Shown one piece after another: positions 33,237 through 40,891 of a stretch of DNA of 40,891 nucleotides (the first letter of the stretch is position 1; every line of letters starts with the position of its first letter). Both the position numbers and the translations under genes were made by a program. This DNA is from Planctomycetota bacterium (GTDB taxonomy: Bacteria; Planctomycetota; JACOTG01; JAJDCM01): contig JAJDCM010000125.1 in NCBI GenBank assembly GCA_029260825.1, forward strand, positions 1 through 40,891, read 5' to 3'. Under the pieces are notes generated by a model. That model did not search any database. It had not been told where the DNA came from and worked only from the letters and a program-made list of their open reading frames with translations.

Positions 33237-33411
33237 AGCAGCCCAAAAATCCTCCTTTTCCCGCAACTTTGTCCCCGATCCCGGGTGTAATTGGACTGGA
33301 GAATGGCCTGACCGCTTTCCCGGACCCGAAAATGAGTTAAACTTTGGGGATGTATGCGGGGCATTTGCAAGCCCGCCCTTGGATTGCTCTTTCCATGCTG
33401 GAGCTCGATTA

Positions 33412-35559
33412 ATGGTGCGAACCAAATTTCCTGGCCTGCTGCTTGCCGTAGCCCTGTTTTGGATCATCAGCAGCTCGCTGACGGATGTGGCATCGGCGCA
33501 AAAGCCATCAACAGGCATTCAAACCGTCTCCCGAACCAAGATCATCCGGGAGGCCCAGACCCTTGATCGATTGATCGAGGCTGATTTGAATCGACACAAG
33601 ATCGAGCCCAACCCAAAAACCGACGACGCCACCTTCGTTCGACGTCTTTACCTCGACATCGTGGGTCGGATTCCCACCGCAACAGAAACCACAACCTTCC
33701 TCCAATCCGATGATCCCAAGAAGAGAGGAAACCTGATCGATGAGCTCCTTGATTCGCCCGGTGCCACCAGCACATCGTTGAACTGGTGGGCCGATCTCCT
33801 TCGAGCCAAAACAAGACTCGGCAATAATCTCTCCGGTGAACCGTACATCCACTGGCTGAAGGAATCGATCATCGATGACAAACCCTATGACGTGATGGTC
33901 GCCGAACTCCTCGCCTCCGAGGGCCCGGCCCACAAGGAAGGTTCCGGGGCGACCGGGTATTACCTTCGAGATCGGGGCATGCCACTCGACAACATGGCAA
34001 ACACGATGCGGCTGTTTCTCGGAACTCGCATTGAATGCGCCCAGTGCCACAACCATCCTTACGAGAGCTTTACCCAGAAACAGTTCTTCGAAATGGCCGC
34101 GTTCAGCGGGGGCCTCAAGTACAACAACCAGGAAGTTGAAGCGCTCGGAACCATCCGAAAACAACTCTCGGAAATGGGTTCGACTACAAATGAAGATGGA
34201 AAGCTAGATCAGGCAACTTTGCGGGCCGCAGTTCGACTCGTCCAACCCATGACTTATGGAGTCTCGGGAAACGGCACGGGAAAAGTTCGCCTTCCCGAGG
34301 ACTACCAGTACGACGATGGTTCTCCCAAAGACGTCGTGAAAGCAAAGACCCTCTTTGGTAAGAGGGCTGACCTCAAGTTTGTCGATGAACCAAACGAGCG
34401 ACGGAAGCGGGGGAAGCGACGAGCGCGGGAACCCAGAAAATCTGCGCGCCCAAGAAAAGCTCCCCCTATTGATTCCAGGTCTGCGCTAGCTGAGTGGTTG
34501 ACAGCACCGGAGAATCCGCGCTTTACCACCGTCATCGCCAACCGACTCTGGAAACTCTGTATGGGGCGTGGCCAGATCGAACCGGTGGACGATTTGAAGA
34601 GCGACTCCAAGGCCTCGAATCCAAGGCTCATGGTTCAGCTCGAGAAGCTGATGATCGATCTCTCCTACGACCTTCGTCAATTTCGTAGGGTTCTCTACTC
34701 AACCGAGGCGTACCAGAGAGAAGCCTCCTCCTATGCACCCGGGCTGGGCGAAAAGTATCACTTCGAGGGTCCGCTCCTTCGCCGCATGGGCGCGGAACAG
34801 ATCTGGGACTCGATGCTCACTCTTGCGGTTCAAGATATCGATTCAAAAATCAAGCCCCCGGGCCAACGAGCTGCTTCCGTCTACCAACAGTATGAGGAGT
34901 TACGAGACCTACCCCTCGCCGAGGTCCGTCAGCAGGCAGAGGCCCGCTCCCTCCGATACAAAGACCCTGAAGCGTTTCGGGAGATGATGGGCACACAAGC
35001 CAAAAAGAGACGGCAGGAAGATTCCAAGAACACCCGGGAGCGGCGAAAACACCGCATGAATCTCCAGCGAAAGCTCAAACTGGCACGCCGACAAAAAAAC
35101 AAGGAAAACGAAGAATCGATCCTGGCCGAGCTTGACGAGATGCGAGACGACGACCTCGTCAAGAATCGAGAGCGAAGCATGCGGGGAATGGTCCGGGCCT
35201 CGGACCTTCCTTCTCCGGCTCCTCCTGGTCACTTCCTGCGGCAATTTGGCCAGTCGGACCGGGAGCTCATTGACGGATCCCATCAAGACGCTTCGATTCC
35301 CCAGGCGCTCAATTTGCTGAATGGTTTCGTCGAAACAAGGATTCTCAACAACCGGTTCTCCACCCTGATTGTCGACATGCGAAACGCCAAGGAGCCGGCG
35401 ACAAAAATTCGCACCGCGTATCTGGCCATCCTCAATCGGGAACCCCTCGAAGAAGAGCTGAACCTCTGGCTAGAAGACCTCAAGTTTGAAGGCACCGATA
35501 TCTACCAGGACGTCATCTGGACTCTTCTCAACACACACGAATTCCTTTTCATTCAATAG
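33412..35559 (+). CDS. PSCyt2 (DUF1549) - DUF1553 secreted protein
   Basis: A 715-residue exported protein. I use the ATG at 33412 because it begins a signal peptide (KFPGLLLAVALFWIISSSLTDVASA-Q) and has ggag about 8 bases upstream; the open frame back to 33217 overlaps the previous gene. A DUF1549 domain covers ~55-255, with FVRRLYLDIVGRIPT and LNWWADLLRAKTR. It contains one haem-type CAQCH (Cys209, Cys212, His213). DUF1553 follows, with ALAEWLTAPENPRF and ANRLWKLCMGRG. There are two unusually charged inserts: an Arg/Lys-rich stretch near 395-420, and a long Lys/Arg/Glu coiled-coil-like segment near 570-650. These proteins are a planctomycete/verrucomicrobial hallmark, usually paired with DUF1501; no biochemical function is firmly established. 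It is followed 43 bases later by the DUF1501 gene. Confidence 0.93.
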   Translation: MVRTKFPGLLLAVALFWIISSSLTDVASAQKPSTGIQTVSRTKIIREAQTLDRLIEADLNRHKIEPNPKTDDATFVRRLYLDIVGRIPTATETTTFLQSDDPKKRGNLIDELLDSPGATSTSLNWWADLLRAKTRLGNNLSGEPYIHWLKESIIDDKPYDVMVAELLASEGPAHKEGSGATGYYLRDRGMPLDNMANTMRLFLGTRIECAQCHNHPYESFTQKQFFEMAAFSGGLKYNNQEVEALGTIRKQLSEMGSTTNEDGKLDQATLRAAVRLVQPMTYGVSGNGTGKVRLPEDYQYDDGSPKDVVKAKTLFGKRADLKFVDEPNERRKRGKRRAREPRKSARPRKAPPIDSRSALAEWLTAPENPRFTTVIANRLWKLCMGRGQIEPVDDLKSDSKASNPRLMVQLEKLMIDLSYDLRQFRRVLYSTEAYQREASSYAPGLGEKYHFEGPLLRRMGAEQIWDSMLTLAVQDIDSKIKPPGQRAASVYQQYEELRDLPLAEVRQQAEARSLRYKDPEAFREMMGTQAKKRRQEDSKNTRERRKHRMNLQRKLKLARRQKNKENEESILAELDEMRDDDLVKNRERSMRGMVRASDLPSPAPPGHFLRQFGQSDRELIDGSHQDASIPQALNLLNGFVETRILNNRFSTLIVDMRNAKEPATKIRTAYLAILNREPLEEELNLWLEDLKFEGTDIYQDVIWTLLNTHEFLFIQ

Positions 35560-35602
35560 ACCGGGACCTGGCAAAGGCAAGACCTCCCAAAGGCAAAACC
35601 TC

Positions 35603-36904
35603 ATGGATAAAAACCTTCTGAACGGACTGGATGAGGTCTCTCGACGTAATTTTTTGGCGACCTCCGCCAAGAGCCTCCTCGGGATGAGCGCCATGCCTCT
35701 CTTTGCTCGTCTCGCATCGGGGCAAACGACGCCGGGAGCCGGTCTCATGCCGGCTACCGCTCGAAACGTCATTTACCTCTACATGAGTGGCGGGATGTCC
35801 CAGCTCGATACCTTTGACCCCAAGCCCGGAGAAGAAAATCAGGGCCCGGTGAAGGCCATCCCCACCAATGTTCCCGGCGTGCAAGTTTCGGAGCATTTCC
35901 CGAACATGGCGCGCCATATGGACAAAGTAGCCGTCCTCAACTCGATGCGCACGACCCAGGGCGCCCATGCCCAGGGGAAGTACTTCATGCATACGAGCTA
36001 CGAGATGCGGGCCACCATCCGTCATCCAAGCCTCGGAGCCTGGCTGAATCGGATTGACGGCCCTTCGAATCCGACACTGCCGGGTCACGTGGCGATCGGT
36101 AATGAGCTCTACGGCGCCTCTTCCGGCTTCCTCGAGTCCAACTTCTCCCCCCTCCCCATCGGAGATCCGGAGGCGGGACTCCAGAACAGCACCCTCGTCA
36201 AAGGGCTGACGGAAGAACGCTTCCACGATCGCCTTTCTCGAATCCAGAAGCTCAACGCCGCATTCGTCAAGAAGTACGACCAGAAGAATGTGAGGGCGTA
36301 TTCCGACATCTACGACCAGGCGGTGAGCTTGATGAAGTCGGTCGATTTGAAGGCCTTTGACTTGAAACCGGAAAGCGAAGCTCTGCGAGAAGCCTACGGG
36401 AAAGATCGTTTCGGTCAGGGATGCCTTCTTGCACGGCGGCTGATCGAACACGGCGTCCGCTACGTCGAGGTGGTCAGCGATGGCTGGGACACTCATAACC
36501 AGAACTTCGATGAGCTGGCTCAAAAAGGTCCGGCACTTGATCAAACCCTGGCAACCCTGCTCGCTGACCTTTCGTCCCGCGGACTCCTTGAAGAGACCCT
36601 CGTGGTCGTGGCAACAGAGTTTGGCCGCACACCACGCATCACACAGGATCGGGTAGGACGCGATCACTTTCCTCAGGCCTTTTCCTGTCTTCTTGCCGGA
36701 GGAGGCATTCAAGGCGGAGTGAAGTATGGTCGCACAAGTAACACGGGCGAGGAGATCACGAAATCGCCGGTCTCCGTCCCCGACTTCAATGCGACCATTG
36801 CCTACGCCCTGGGATTGCCCCTTGACCACATCTTGATGTCCCCTTCGGGAAGGCCGTTTACGGTTGCCCACAAGGGAAGACCGGTAAAAGCTCTCTTCAG
36901 TTAA
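35603..36904 (+). CDS. DUF1501 protein with twin-arginine signal
   Basis: A 433-residue protein. The ATG at 35603 starts MDKNLLNGLDEVSRRNFLAT, a twin-arginine (SRRNFL) export signal followed by a mildly hydrophobic stretch. The open frame upstream to 35486 overlaps the PSCyt2 gene and is not needed. DUF1501 signatures include NVIYLYMSGGMSQLDTFDPKPG near the N-terminus, AVLNSMRTTQGAHAQGKYFMHT, GWDTHNQNFD and VVVATEFGRTPRITQ. The fold is related to the alkaline phosphatase/sulfatase superfamily, but the substrate is unknown. It is nearly always encoded next to a DUF1549/DUF1553 gene, as here. Tat export would imply folding, and possibly metal loading, in the cytoplasm. The PSCyt1-LRR gene follows after 48 bases. 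Confidence 0.93.
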   Translation: MDKNLLNGLDEVSRRNFLATSAKSLLGMSAMPLFARLASGQTTPGAGLMPATARNVIYLYMSGGMSQLDTFDPKPGEENQGPVKAIPTNVPGVQVSEHFPNMARHMDKVAVLNSMRTTQGAHAQGKYFMHTSYEMRATIRHPSLGAWLNRIDGPSNPTLPGHVAIGNELYGASSGFLESNFSPLPIGDPEAGLQNSTLVKGLTEERFHDRLSRIQKLNAAFVKKYDQKNVRAYSDIYDQAVSLMKSVDLKAFDLKPESEALREAYGKDRFGQGCLLARRLIEHGVRYVEVVSDGWDTHNQNFDELAQKGPALDQTLATLLADLSSRGLLEETLVVVATEFGRTPRITQDRVGRDHFPQAFSCLLAGGGIQGGVKYGRTSNTGEEITKSPVSVPDFNATIAYALGLPLDHILMSPSGRPFTVAHKGRPVKALFS

Positions 36905-36952
36905 GATCGTTCGACTCGTCTGAGCTCCCCATCACTAAGGACGTCAGGATCC

Positions 36953-38002
36953 ATGTTCACTCCGTCAAGAACGAATACTTCCGTGGCACTCGCTCTCATG
37001 CTATCTGCGTTCTTCGTTTTTCCCGATCGTGGTCGGGCTCAGAAAATCGACTTCAGGAATCAGGTTCTCCCGATCCTCAAGTCCCGGTGCTTTGAGTGTC
37101 ATGGAGCGCCCACGAAGACATCAGCCGGGCGCAAGAAGAGAGTCAAGGGGGGGCTGCGACTCGACGGCAAGGGCTGGATCCTTCTGGGAGGTGATGGAGG
37201 AAAGGTTCTCTCTCCGCAAGACGCAAAACGAAGCTCACTCTACACCCGAACCGTTCTTGATCGAGAAGATCCCGACATCATGCCGGCAAAGGGAAAACCT
37301 CTCAGCTCAAAAGAGACCGGACTCCTTCGTCAATGGATCGAGCAGGGTGCGGACTTTGGAGCCTGGAAAGGGGACACGGGCGCGGAGATTCCGAAGGCTA
37401 GTTCGGGAAAGAACAGCACAAAGAACGACTCGCGCGAGTTGATTCAACTCCTTGACAAACTGGGCGCCAAGCTTCCTTTTCCGGAGCAAAAAGCTCTGAT
37501 CGGGGCAAGAGACAGTATGGGGCGGATCGTACCGGCAATCCCGGGGAGCCCTCTTTTGCGGGTGGACTTCATTTCGAAGGAAAACAAGATTCAAGACGTC
37601 AACGTCGAGAAACTTGCCTCGGTGAAGGGCAACATCACCCAGCTCGGTCTCGGTCGTACTCGCATCACCGATGAGTCGTTAAAAGTCATCGGCAAGATGT
37701 CCAGGCTGACCCGGCTCGACCTCAACAACACGGAGATTTCCGATGCGGGCGTGGCTCATCTTTCTCCGCTGACCGAGCTCCGTTACCTGAACCTCTACGG
37801 TACTTCGGTCACGAATCAGGGGCTGAGCGCACTCTCCAGCCTTTCGAACCTACGGTCTCTCTACCTCTTTGAGACCCAGGTGACCGACGAGGGAACAAAG
37901 CAACTTCAGACAAAGCTGCCCGGGTTGAAGATTCATCTGAAGCCTGATCTTTCAAGCCTTCCTACCGGCGACGGGCAAGGTCGCCGCCGACGCAGGCGGT
38001 AG
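36953..38002 (+). CDS. PSCyt1 cytochrome-like protein with leucine-rich repeats
   Basis: A 349-residue exported protein. The signal peptide is SVALALMLSAFFVFPDRGRA-Q. A PSCyt1 (planctomycete cytochrome c) domain at ~31-130 contains the haem motif CFECH (Cys46, Cys49, His50), then LRLDGKGWILLGGDGGKVL, DPDIMPAKGKPLS and a possible distal Met ligand in DIMP. Residues ~205-330 hold five or so leucine-rich repeats of the bacterial ~24-residue type, such as RLTRLDLNNTEISDAGVAHLSPL and LRYLNLYGTSVTNQGLSAL. The C-terminus is Arg-rich (GRRRRRR). The start has AGGA close upstream. It is the third of the planctomycete-type trio, which probably forms one transcription unit. LRRs suggest protein or glycan binding; an electron-transfer role is inferred only from CxxCH. 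Confidence 0.92.
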   Translation: MFTPSRTNTSVALALMLSAFFVFPDRGRAQKIDFRNQVLPILKSRCFECHGAPTKTSAGRKKRVKGGLRLDGKGWILLGGDGGKVLSPQDAKRSSLYTRTVLDREDPDIMPAKGKPLSSKETGLLRQWIEQGADFGAWKGDTGAEIPKASSGKNSTKNDSRELIQLLDKLGAKLPFPEQKALIGARDSMGRIVPAIPGSPLLRVDFISKENKIQDVNVEKLASVKGNITQLGLGRTRITDESLKVIGKMSRLTRLDLNNTEISDAGVAHLSPLTELRYLNLYGTSVTNQGLSALSSLSNLRSLYLFETQVTDEGTKQLQTKLPGLKIHLKPDLSSLPTGDGQGRRRRRR

Positions 38003-38044
38003 CTCAAATGCTCTCCTTGCGATCTCCGGTCACGGAGGTTTCGC

Positions 38045-40315
38045 TCAGATGCCCATGGATTCCAGCACGGACTCGATCGCGTTGGCCCAGCGCCGATAAC
38101 CCTCTTCACTGAGATGAAGGGCGTCGGGCATGACCTCCTTTGAAACCGATCCGTCGACTTCCTCGAACACCGAACCGATGTCCAGATACCGGACCCGCTC
38201 GTCCTGGTAACGCCGGATGATCTGGTTGATGGCGATGTTGTTCAGTCTTCCTGAATCAAATTGAGTACGACCGCGCGGGAAGATGCCAAGAAGAAGAATC
38301 TTCGTCTTCGGGGTCCGCTCCTGGATCAGATCCAGCACGGCCCGCACACCTTCCGCCACTTCCTTCGGGTCCTGCATGGAATGACCGGTGTTGTTGGTCC
38401 CGATCATGACCACGGCAACCCTGGGCTGGATTCCCTTGAGATTGCCATACTGAAGTCGCCAGAGGACATGCTCCGTTCGATCACCGCTGAATCCTAGATT
38501 CACGGCCTTTCGGTTGGAATAGAACTCCTTCCACACGGCTTTTCCCGGACCTTCCCAGCTCTGAGTGATGGAGTCGCCGATGAAGACGAGGTCAACCTTG
38601 CCCCTCTTCTTCTCCACCCGTTCGTTTGTGAGGAGCTGTCGTTTCCTCCACCATCCTTCAAATCCCCGGGTTGCCGGAATTGTCGCCGAGTTCACGTCGA
38701 AAAACTGACGCTGATCCCGATATTGCTTCGAAATGGCGGAAAAAACCGAGGCGTAGGCTGGAACGGCATGGACGCTGGTCATCTCCTGAGGATCCTTGGC
38801 AAGATCAAACAGTTGCCACTCGCGGGAACGTGGAAAATACATGAGCTTGTGATTCAGGGTCCTCACTCCGTCATGGAGAGGAACCATGTGCACCGAGACG
38901 TTTTCGTAGTAGGCATAGTAAATACTCTTTCTCCAGTCGCCCGGAGCCATGCCTTCGTTTTTCAGCAACGGCAGGATGCTTCTCCCTTGCATCTCATCCG
39001 GTACTTTCGCTCCGGCCATCGAAAGGAAGGTCGGAGCATAGTCGATGTTCTGAATCAGGGCGGTTGATTTCGTTCCAGGCTTCAGGACTCCTGGCCAGCG
39101 GATGAGAAAAGGCATCTTCAACGATTCCTCGAACATCCAACGCTTGTCATACCAGCCGTGCTCCCCCAGATAAAAGCCCTGATCCGAACAGTAGATCACG
39201 ACCGTATTCTCGGCAAGACCCGACTCGTCCAGATAGGCAAGCATCTGGCCAACGCTTTCGTCCACCGCAGCAATGCAACCCAGATAGTCCTTCATGTAGC
39301 GCTGATACTTCCAGCGAAGAACGTCATCGTCGCTGACCTCACCGGCACGCATCCTCTCGAGAAACGCTTGATTCTCCGGTTCATAATGAGCATCCCAGTC
39401 CGCCTTCTGGGCGTCGCTCATCCGTCTATATTCGCCGTTTCTGTGGGCACCTGCGAAGTATCCGGGAAACTCGTTTTCCCCGTGAAACTTGGCATCATGC
39501 CCCCAGTGAAAATGATCCCGGAGGGTCATTTCATTTTCTTGCAGAAGACTCGATCTCCCCGAATAGTCATCGAACAGCGAGTCCGGCTCGGGAATCGTCT
39601 TGCCGTCGAACAGGGCAAGGTGCCGTTTCGCCGGAGCCCAGTTGCGGTGGGGAGCCTTGTGTTGACACATGAGCATGAACGGTTTGTCCGGGTCCCGGTC
39701 CTCCTTCAACCAGGTAAGGGCAAGGTCGGTGACGATGTCCGTGCAGTATCCCTCATACCTCTTTTTGGATCCGTCCATCTGCAGGAGGTCCGGGTTGTAG
39801 TAATGACCCTGCCCCGGCAGGACTTCCCAGTAGTTGAACCCGGTAGGATCCGAAGAGAGATGCCACTTGCCAATCATCGCCGTCTGGTATCCAACCTGCT
39901 GCAGAATCTTGGGGAAGGTGACCTGACTTCCATCGAAGAGGTTCCCGTTCCTGCGAAATCCATTGAGGTGGCTGTGCTTGCCCGTCAAGATGCTGGCTCT
40001 CGACGGACCGCAGATTGAATTGGCGCAAAAAGAGTTGTAGAAGACCGCCCCTTCTGCCGCAAGCCGATCCATGTTCGGCGTCTTGTTGATCTGGGAACCA
40101 TAGGCTCCGATTGCCTGGACCGCGTGGTCGTCGGAAAAGATGAAGAGAATGTTCGGCCGCTTCTTGCTTTCCGGTCCCGGTTGAGCGTTTCCGGGGGAAG
40201 AAAAGGCGACCACCAAAAGAAGAAGCCCGATCCATTTTCGTGACTGGGCCCGTGAAACGGAACACAAGGATCGACCGACACAGGCGGACCCATTTCTGAA
40301 TCGGGGGCAAATCAT
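38045..40315 (-). CDS. Sulfatase fused to C-terminal SGNH/GDSL esterase
   Basis: A 756-residue exported enzyme. The start at 40315 is favoured over the in-frame ATG at 40339 (8 residues longer) because AGGAG at 40325-40329 lies 9 bases upstream. The signal region has a hydrophobic [15 protein letters not shown], then NAQ. The sulfatase domain (~52-555) has [19 protein letters not shown], the formylglycine motif [11 protein letters not shown] (Cys102), and [19 protein letters not shown]. The SGNH hydrolase domain (~575-756) has GDSIT (catalytic Ser582), GFSGDRTEH (Gly block), IGTNN (Asn block) and [10 protein letters not shown] (Asp/His). All four SGNH blocks are intact. It may remove both sulfate and acyl groups from one polysaccharide; a matching anaerobic sulfatase-maturing enzyme is not in the window. 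It converges with the PSCyt1-LRR gene. Confidence 0.92.
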   Translation of the reverse strand: MICPRFRNGSACVGRSLCSVSRAQSRKWIGLLLLVVAFSSPGNAQPGPESKKRPNILFIFSDDHAVQAIGAYGSQINKTPNMDRLAAEGAVFYNSFCANSICGPSRASILTGKHSHLNGFRRNGNLFDGSQVTFPKILQQVGYQTAMIGKWHLSSDPTGFNYWEVLPGQGHYYNPDLLQMDGSKKRYEGYCTDIVTDLALTWLKEDRDPDKPFMLMCQHKAPHRNWAPAKRHLALFDGKTIPEPDSLFDDYSGRSSLLQENEMTLRDHFHWGHDAKFHGENEFPGYFAGAHRNGEYRRMSDAQKADWDAHYEPENQAFLERMRAGEVSDDDVLRWKYQRYMKDYLGCIAAVDESVGQMLAYLDESGLAENTVVIYCSDQGFYLGEHGWYDKRWMFEESLKMPFLIRWPGVLKPGTKSTALIQNIDYAPTFLSMAGAKVPDEMQGRSILPLLKNEGMAPGDWRKSIYYAYYENVSVHMVPLHDGVRTLNHKLMYFPRSREWQLFDLAKDPQEMTSVHAVPAYASVFSAISKQYRDQRQFFDVNSATIPATRGFEGWWRKRQLLTNERVEKKRGKVDLVFIGDSITQSWEGPGKAVWKEFYSNRKAVNLGFSGDRTEHVLWRLQYGNLKGIQPRVAVVMIGTNNTGHSMQDPKEVAEGVRAVLDLIQERTPKTKILLLGIFPRGRTQFDSGRLNNIAINQIIRRYQDERVRYLDIGSVFEEVDGSVSKEVMPDALHLSEEGYRRWANAIESVLESMGI

Positions 40316-40324
40316 CCGAACCTT

Positions 40325-40329
40325 CTCCT
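40325..40329 (-). promoter_or_regulatory. Shine-Dalgarno sequence deciding the sulfatase-SGNH start
   Basis: AGGAG on the minus strand lies 9 bases before the ATG at 40315. It falls inside the coding frame that would begin at 40339. This is why the downstream ATG is preferred. Confidence 0.5.
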
Positions 40330-40393
40330 GACGAAACATCGGGCCTGAGTCTCCGGTAGTAAAAGGATGTATGGTTGTGAGCCGCCTTCCCAG

Positions 40394-40891
40394 CTACTCC
40401 CCGGTTGTAAACACATAATCGAAGTCTTGAATCGGATTGTTGTTCCAATCCCGAAAAGCGCTCCGAAGGGGGAGAATGTAGGTCGTATTCGGCTTCAGCT
40501 GCTCATCGAGAGTATAGACAAGAACCCGACTCGATGCATCCCAGGATGAGCCACCGAGAGGAGGAAACTTCCAGTCATCATCGGGTATTTCCTTCCTGGA
40601 GAAACCTCGCCCCGGACGCATCTTCTCGGAAAAGGTGAGGCGAATCTCTTTCAAGTTCAAGTCGACTCCAGTTTCCTGGCAAGCCGGAGTCGCCGACGCA
40701 AGAACCGGAGGATCCCGATCATCACTGGTCTCGGTTTCAAACCCCAGGAACGAGACAGAGACCGGGATGCCAAAGTGATCCTTGAACACTTCATGGGCGG
40801 GAATGAGGTAATTTTCGCCCGGGAGGAGTAGCGATGTCACAAGAACAACGACTCGGTTTTCCTCCTCCAGATGAACCGAGCGGATCTTCAA
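40394..40891 (-). CDS. Ig-like (Big_5) surface protein, C-terminal part (5' end outside window)
   Basis: The frame is open to the right edge, and the first codon in the window lies inside a beta-rich segment, so this is the last ~165 residues of a larger protein. Residues ~65-165 match the Big_5 type of bacterial Ig-like domain: PPVLASATPACQETGVDLN, then IRLTFSEKM, then VLVYTLDEQLKPNTTYIL and a terminal FDYVFTTGE. The preceding ~60 residues (NRVVVLVTSLLLPGENYLIPAHEVFKD) look like the second half of another such domain, so the protein probably holds tandem Ig-like repeats. Big_5 repeats are common in large secreted planctomycete proteins. It is codirectional with the sulfatase-SGNH gene, about 78 bases upstream of it. 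No enzymatic motif is visible in this part. Confidence 0.72.
   Translation of the reverse strand: MKIRSVHLEEENRVVVLVTSLLLPGENYLIPAHEVFKDHFGIPVSVSFLGFETETSDDRDPPVLASATPACQETGVDLNLKEIRLTFSEKMRPGRGFSRKEIPDDDWKFPPLGGSSWDASSRVLVYTLDEQLKPNTTYILPLRSAFRDWNNNPIQDFDYVFTTGE

Noticed and set aside
35549..36871. 440-residue minus-strand open frame
   Set aside because: It is antisense to the DUF1501 gene, which has clear family motifs. There is no SD and no recognisable domain.
38024..38037. Short hairpin ctccg-gtca-cggag between the convergent PSCyt1-LRR and sulfatase-SGNH genes
   Set aside because: The stem is only 5 bp with no clear T-run on either strand, too weak to call a terminator.

Overview
The window looks like a chromosomal segment from a member of the Planctomycetota or a close PVC relative. 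The evidence is the set of planctomycete-typical secreted families: PSCyt2/DUF1549-DUF1553, DUF1501 and PSCyt1-LRR proteins in a row, two sulfatase-superfamily enzymes, a calcium-loop DCNxNG motif, and a MoxR/Bat-type gene cluster. The DNA is moderately GC-rich and dense. Apart from short divergent gaps there are no gene-free stretches over 300 bases. I see no rRNA, tRNA, CRISPR array, insertion sequence or prophage gene.

Layout. (1) 1-4.8 kb: the end of a secreted Ig-like protein, a bidirectional terminator, rpsD (-), a dihydrouridine synthase (+), and a two-gene sodium:solute symporter of the VC_2705 type (-). (2) 4.8-7.1 kb: a secreted HELGH metalloprotease-like protein (-). (3) 7.2-18.4 kb: nine genes in one direction. 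They begin with clpS, which appears to be leaderless. Next come a gluzincin-like protein with a broken active site and a tightly overlapping Bat-type set: MoxR ATPase, DUF58, a membrane-anchored protein, two VWA proteins, a BatC-like protein, and a 1260-residue membrane-anchored protein that I cannot assign. (4) 31.0-18.4 kb, minus strand: five nearly seamless genes. They encode a 2244-residue surface lipoprotein, an outer-membrane beta-barrel, a small lipoprotein, a FecR-domain protein and a CHASE2-class III adenylate cyclase. (5) 31.2-38.0 kb: a sulfatase-like/TPR lipoprotein, then the PSCyt2, DUF1501 and PSCyt1-LRR trio. (6) 38.0-40.9 kb, minus strand: a sulfatase fused to an SGNH esterase, and an incomplete Ig-like protein running off the edge.

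How the genes may work together. The overlapping starts and stops in regions 3 and 4 indicate co-translated sets. Region 4 is the best candidate for a little-described system. Its predicted order runs from the cell surface (propellers plus a peptidase-like domain), through the outer membrane (barrel) and periplasm (lipoprotein, FecR), to the inner membrane (CHASE2 sensor) and cytoplasm (cAMP synthesis). That arrangement would suit an envelope-spanning sensory or surface-assembly device. This is inference from gene order and domain content, not a demonstrated pathway.
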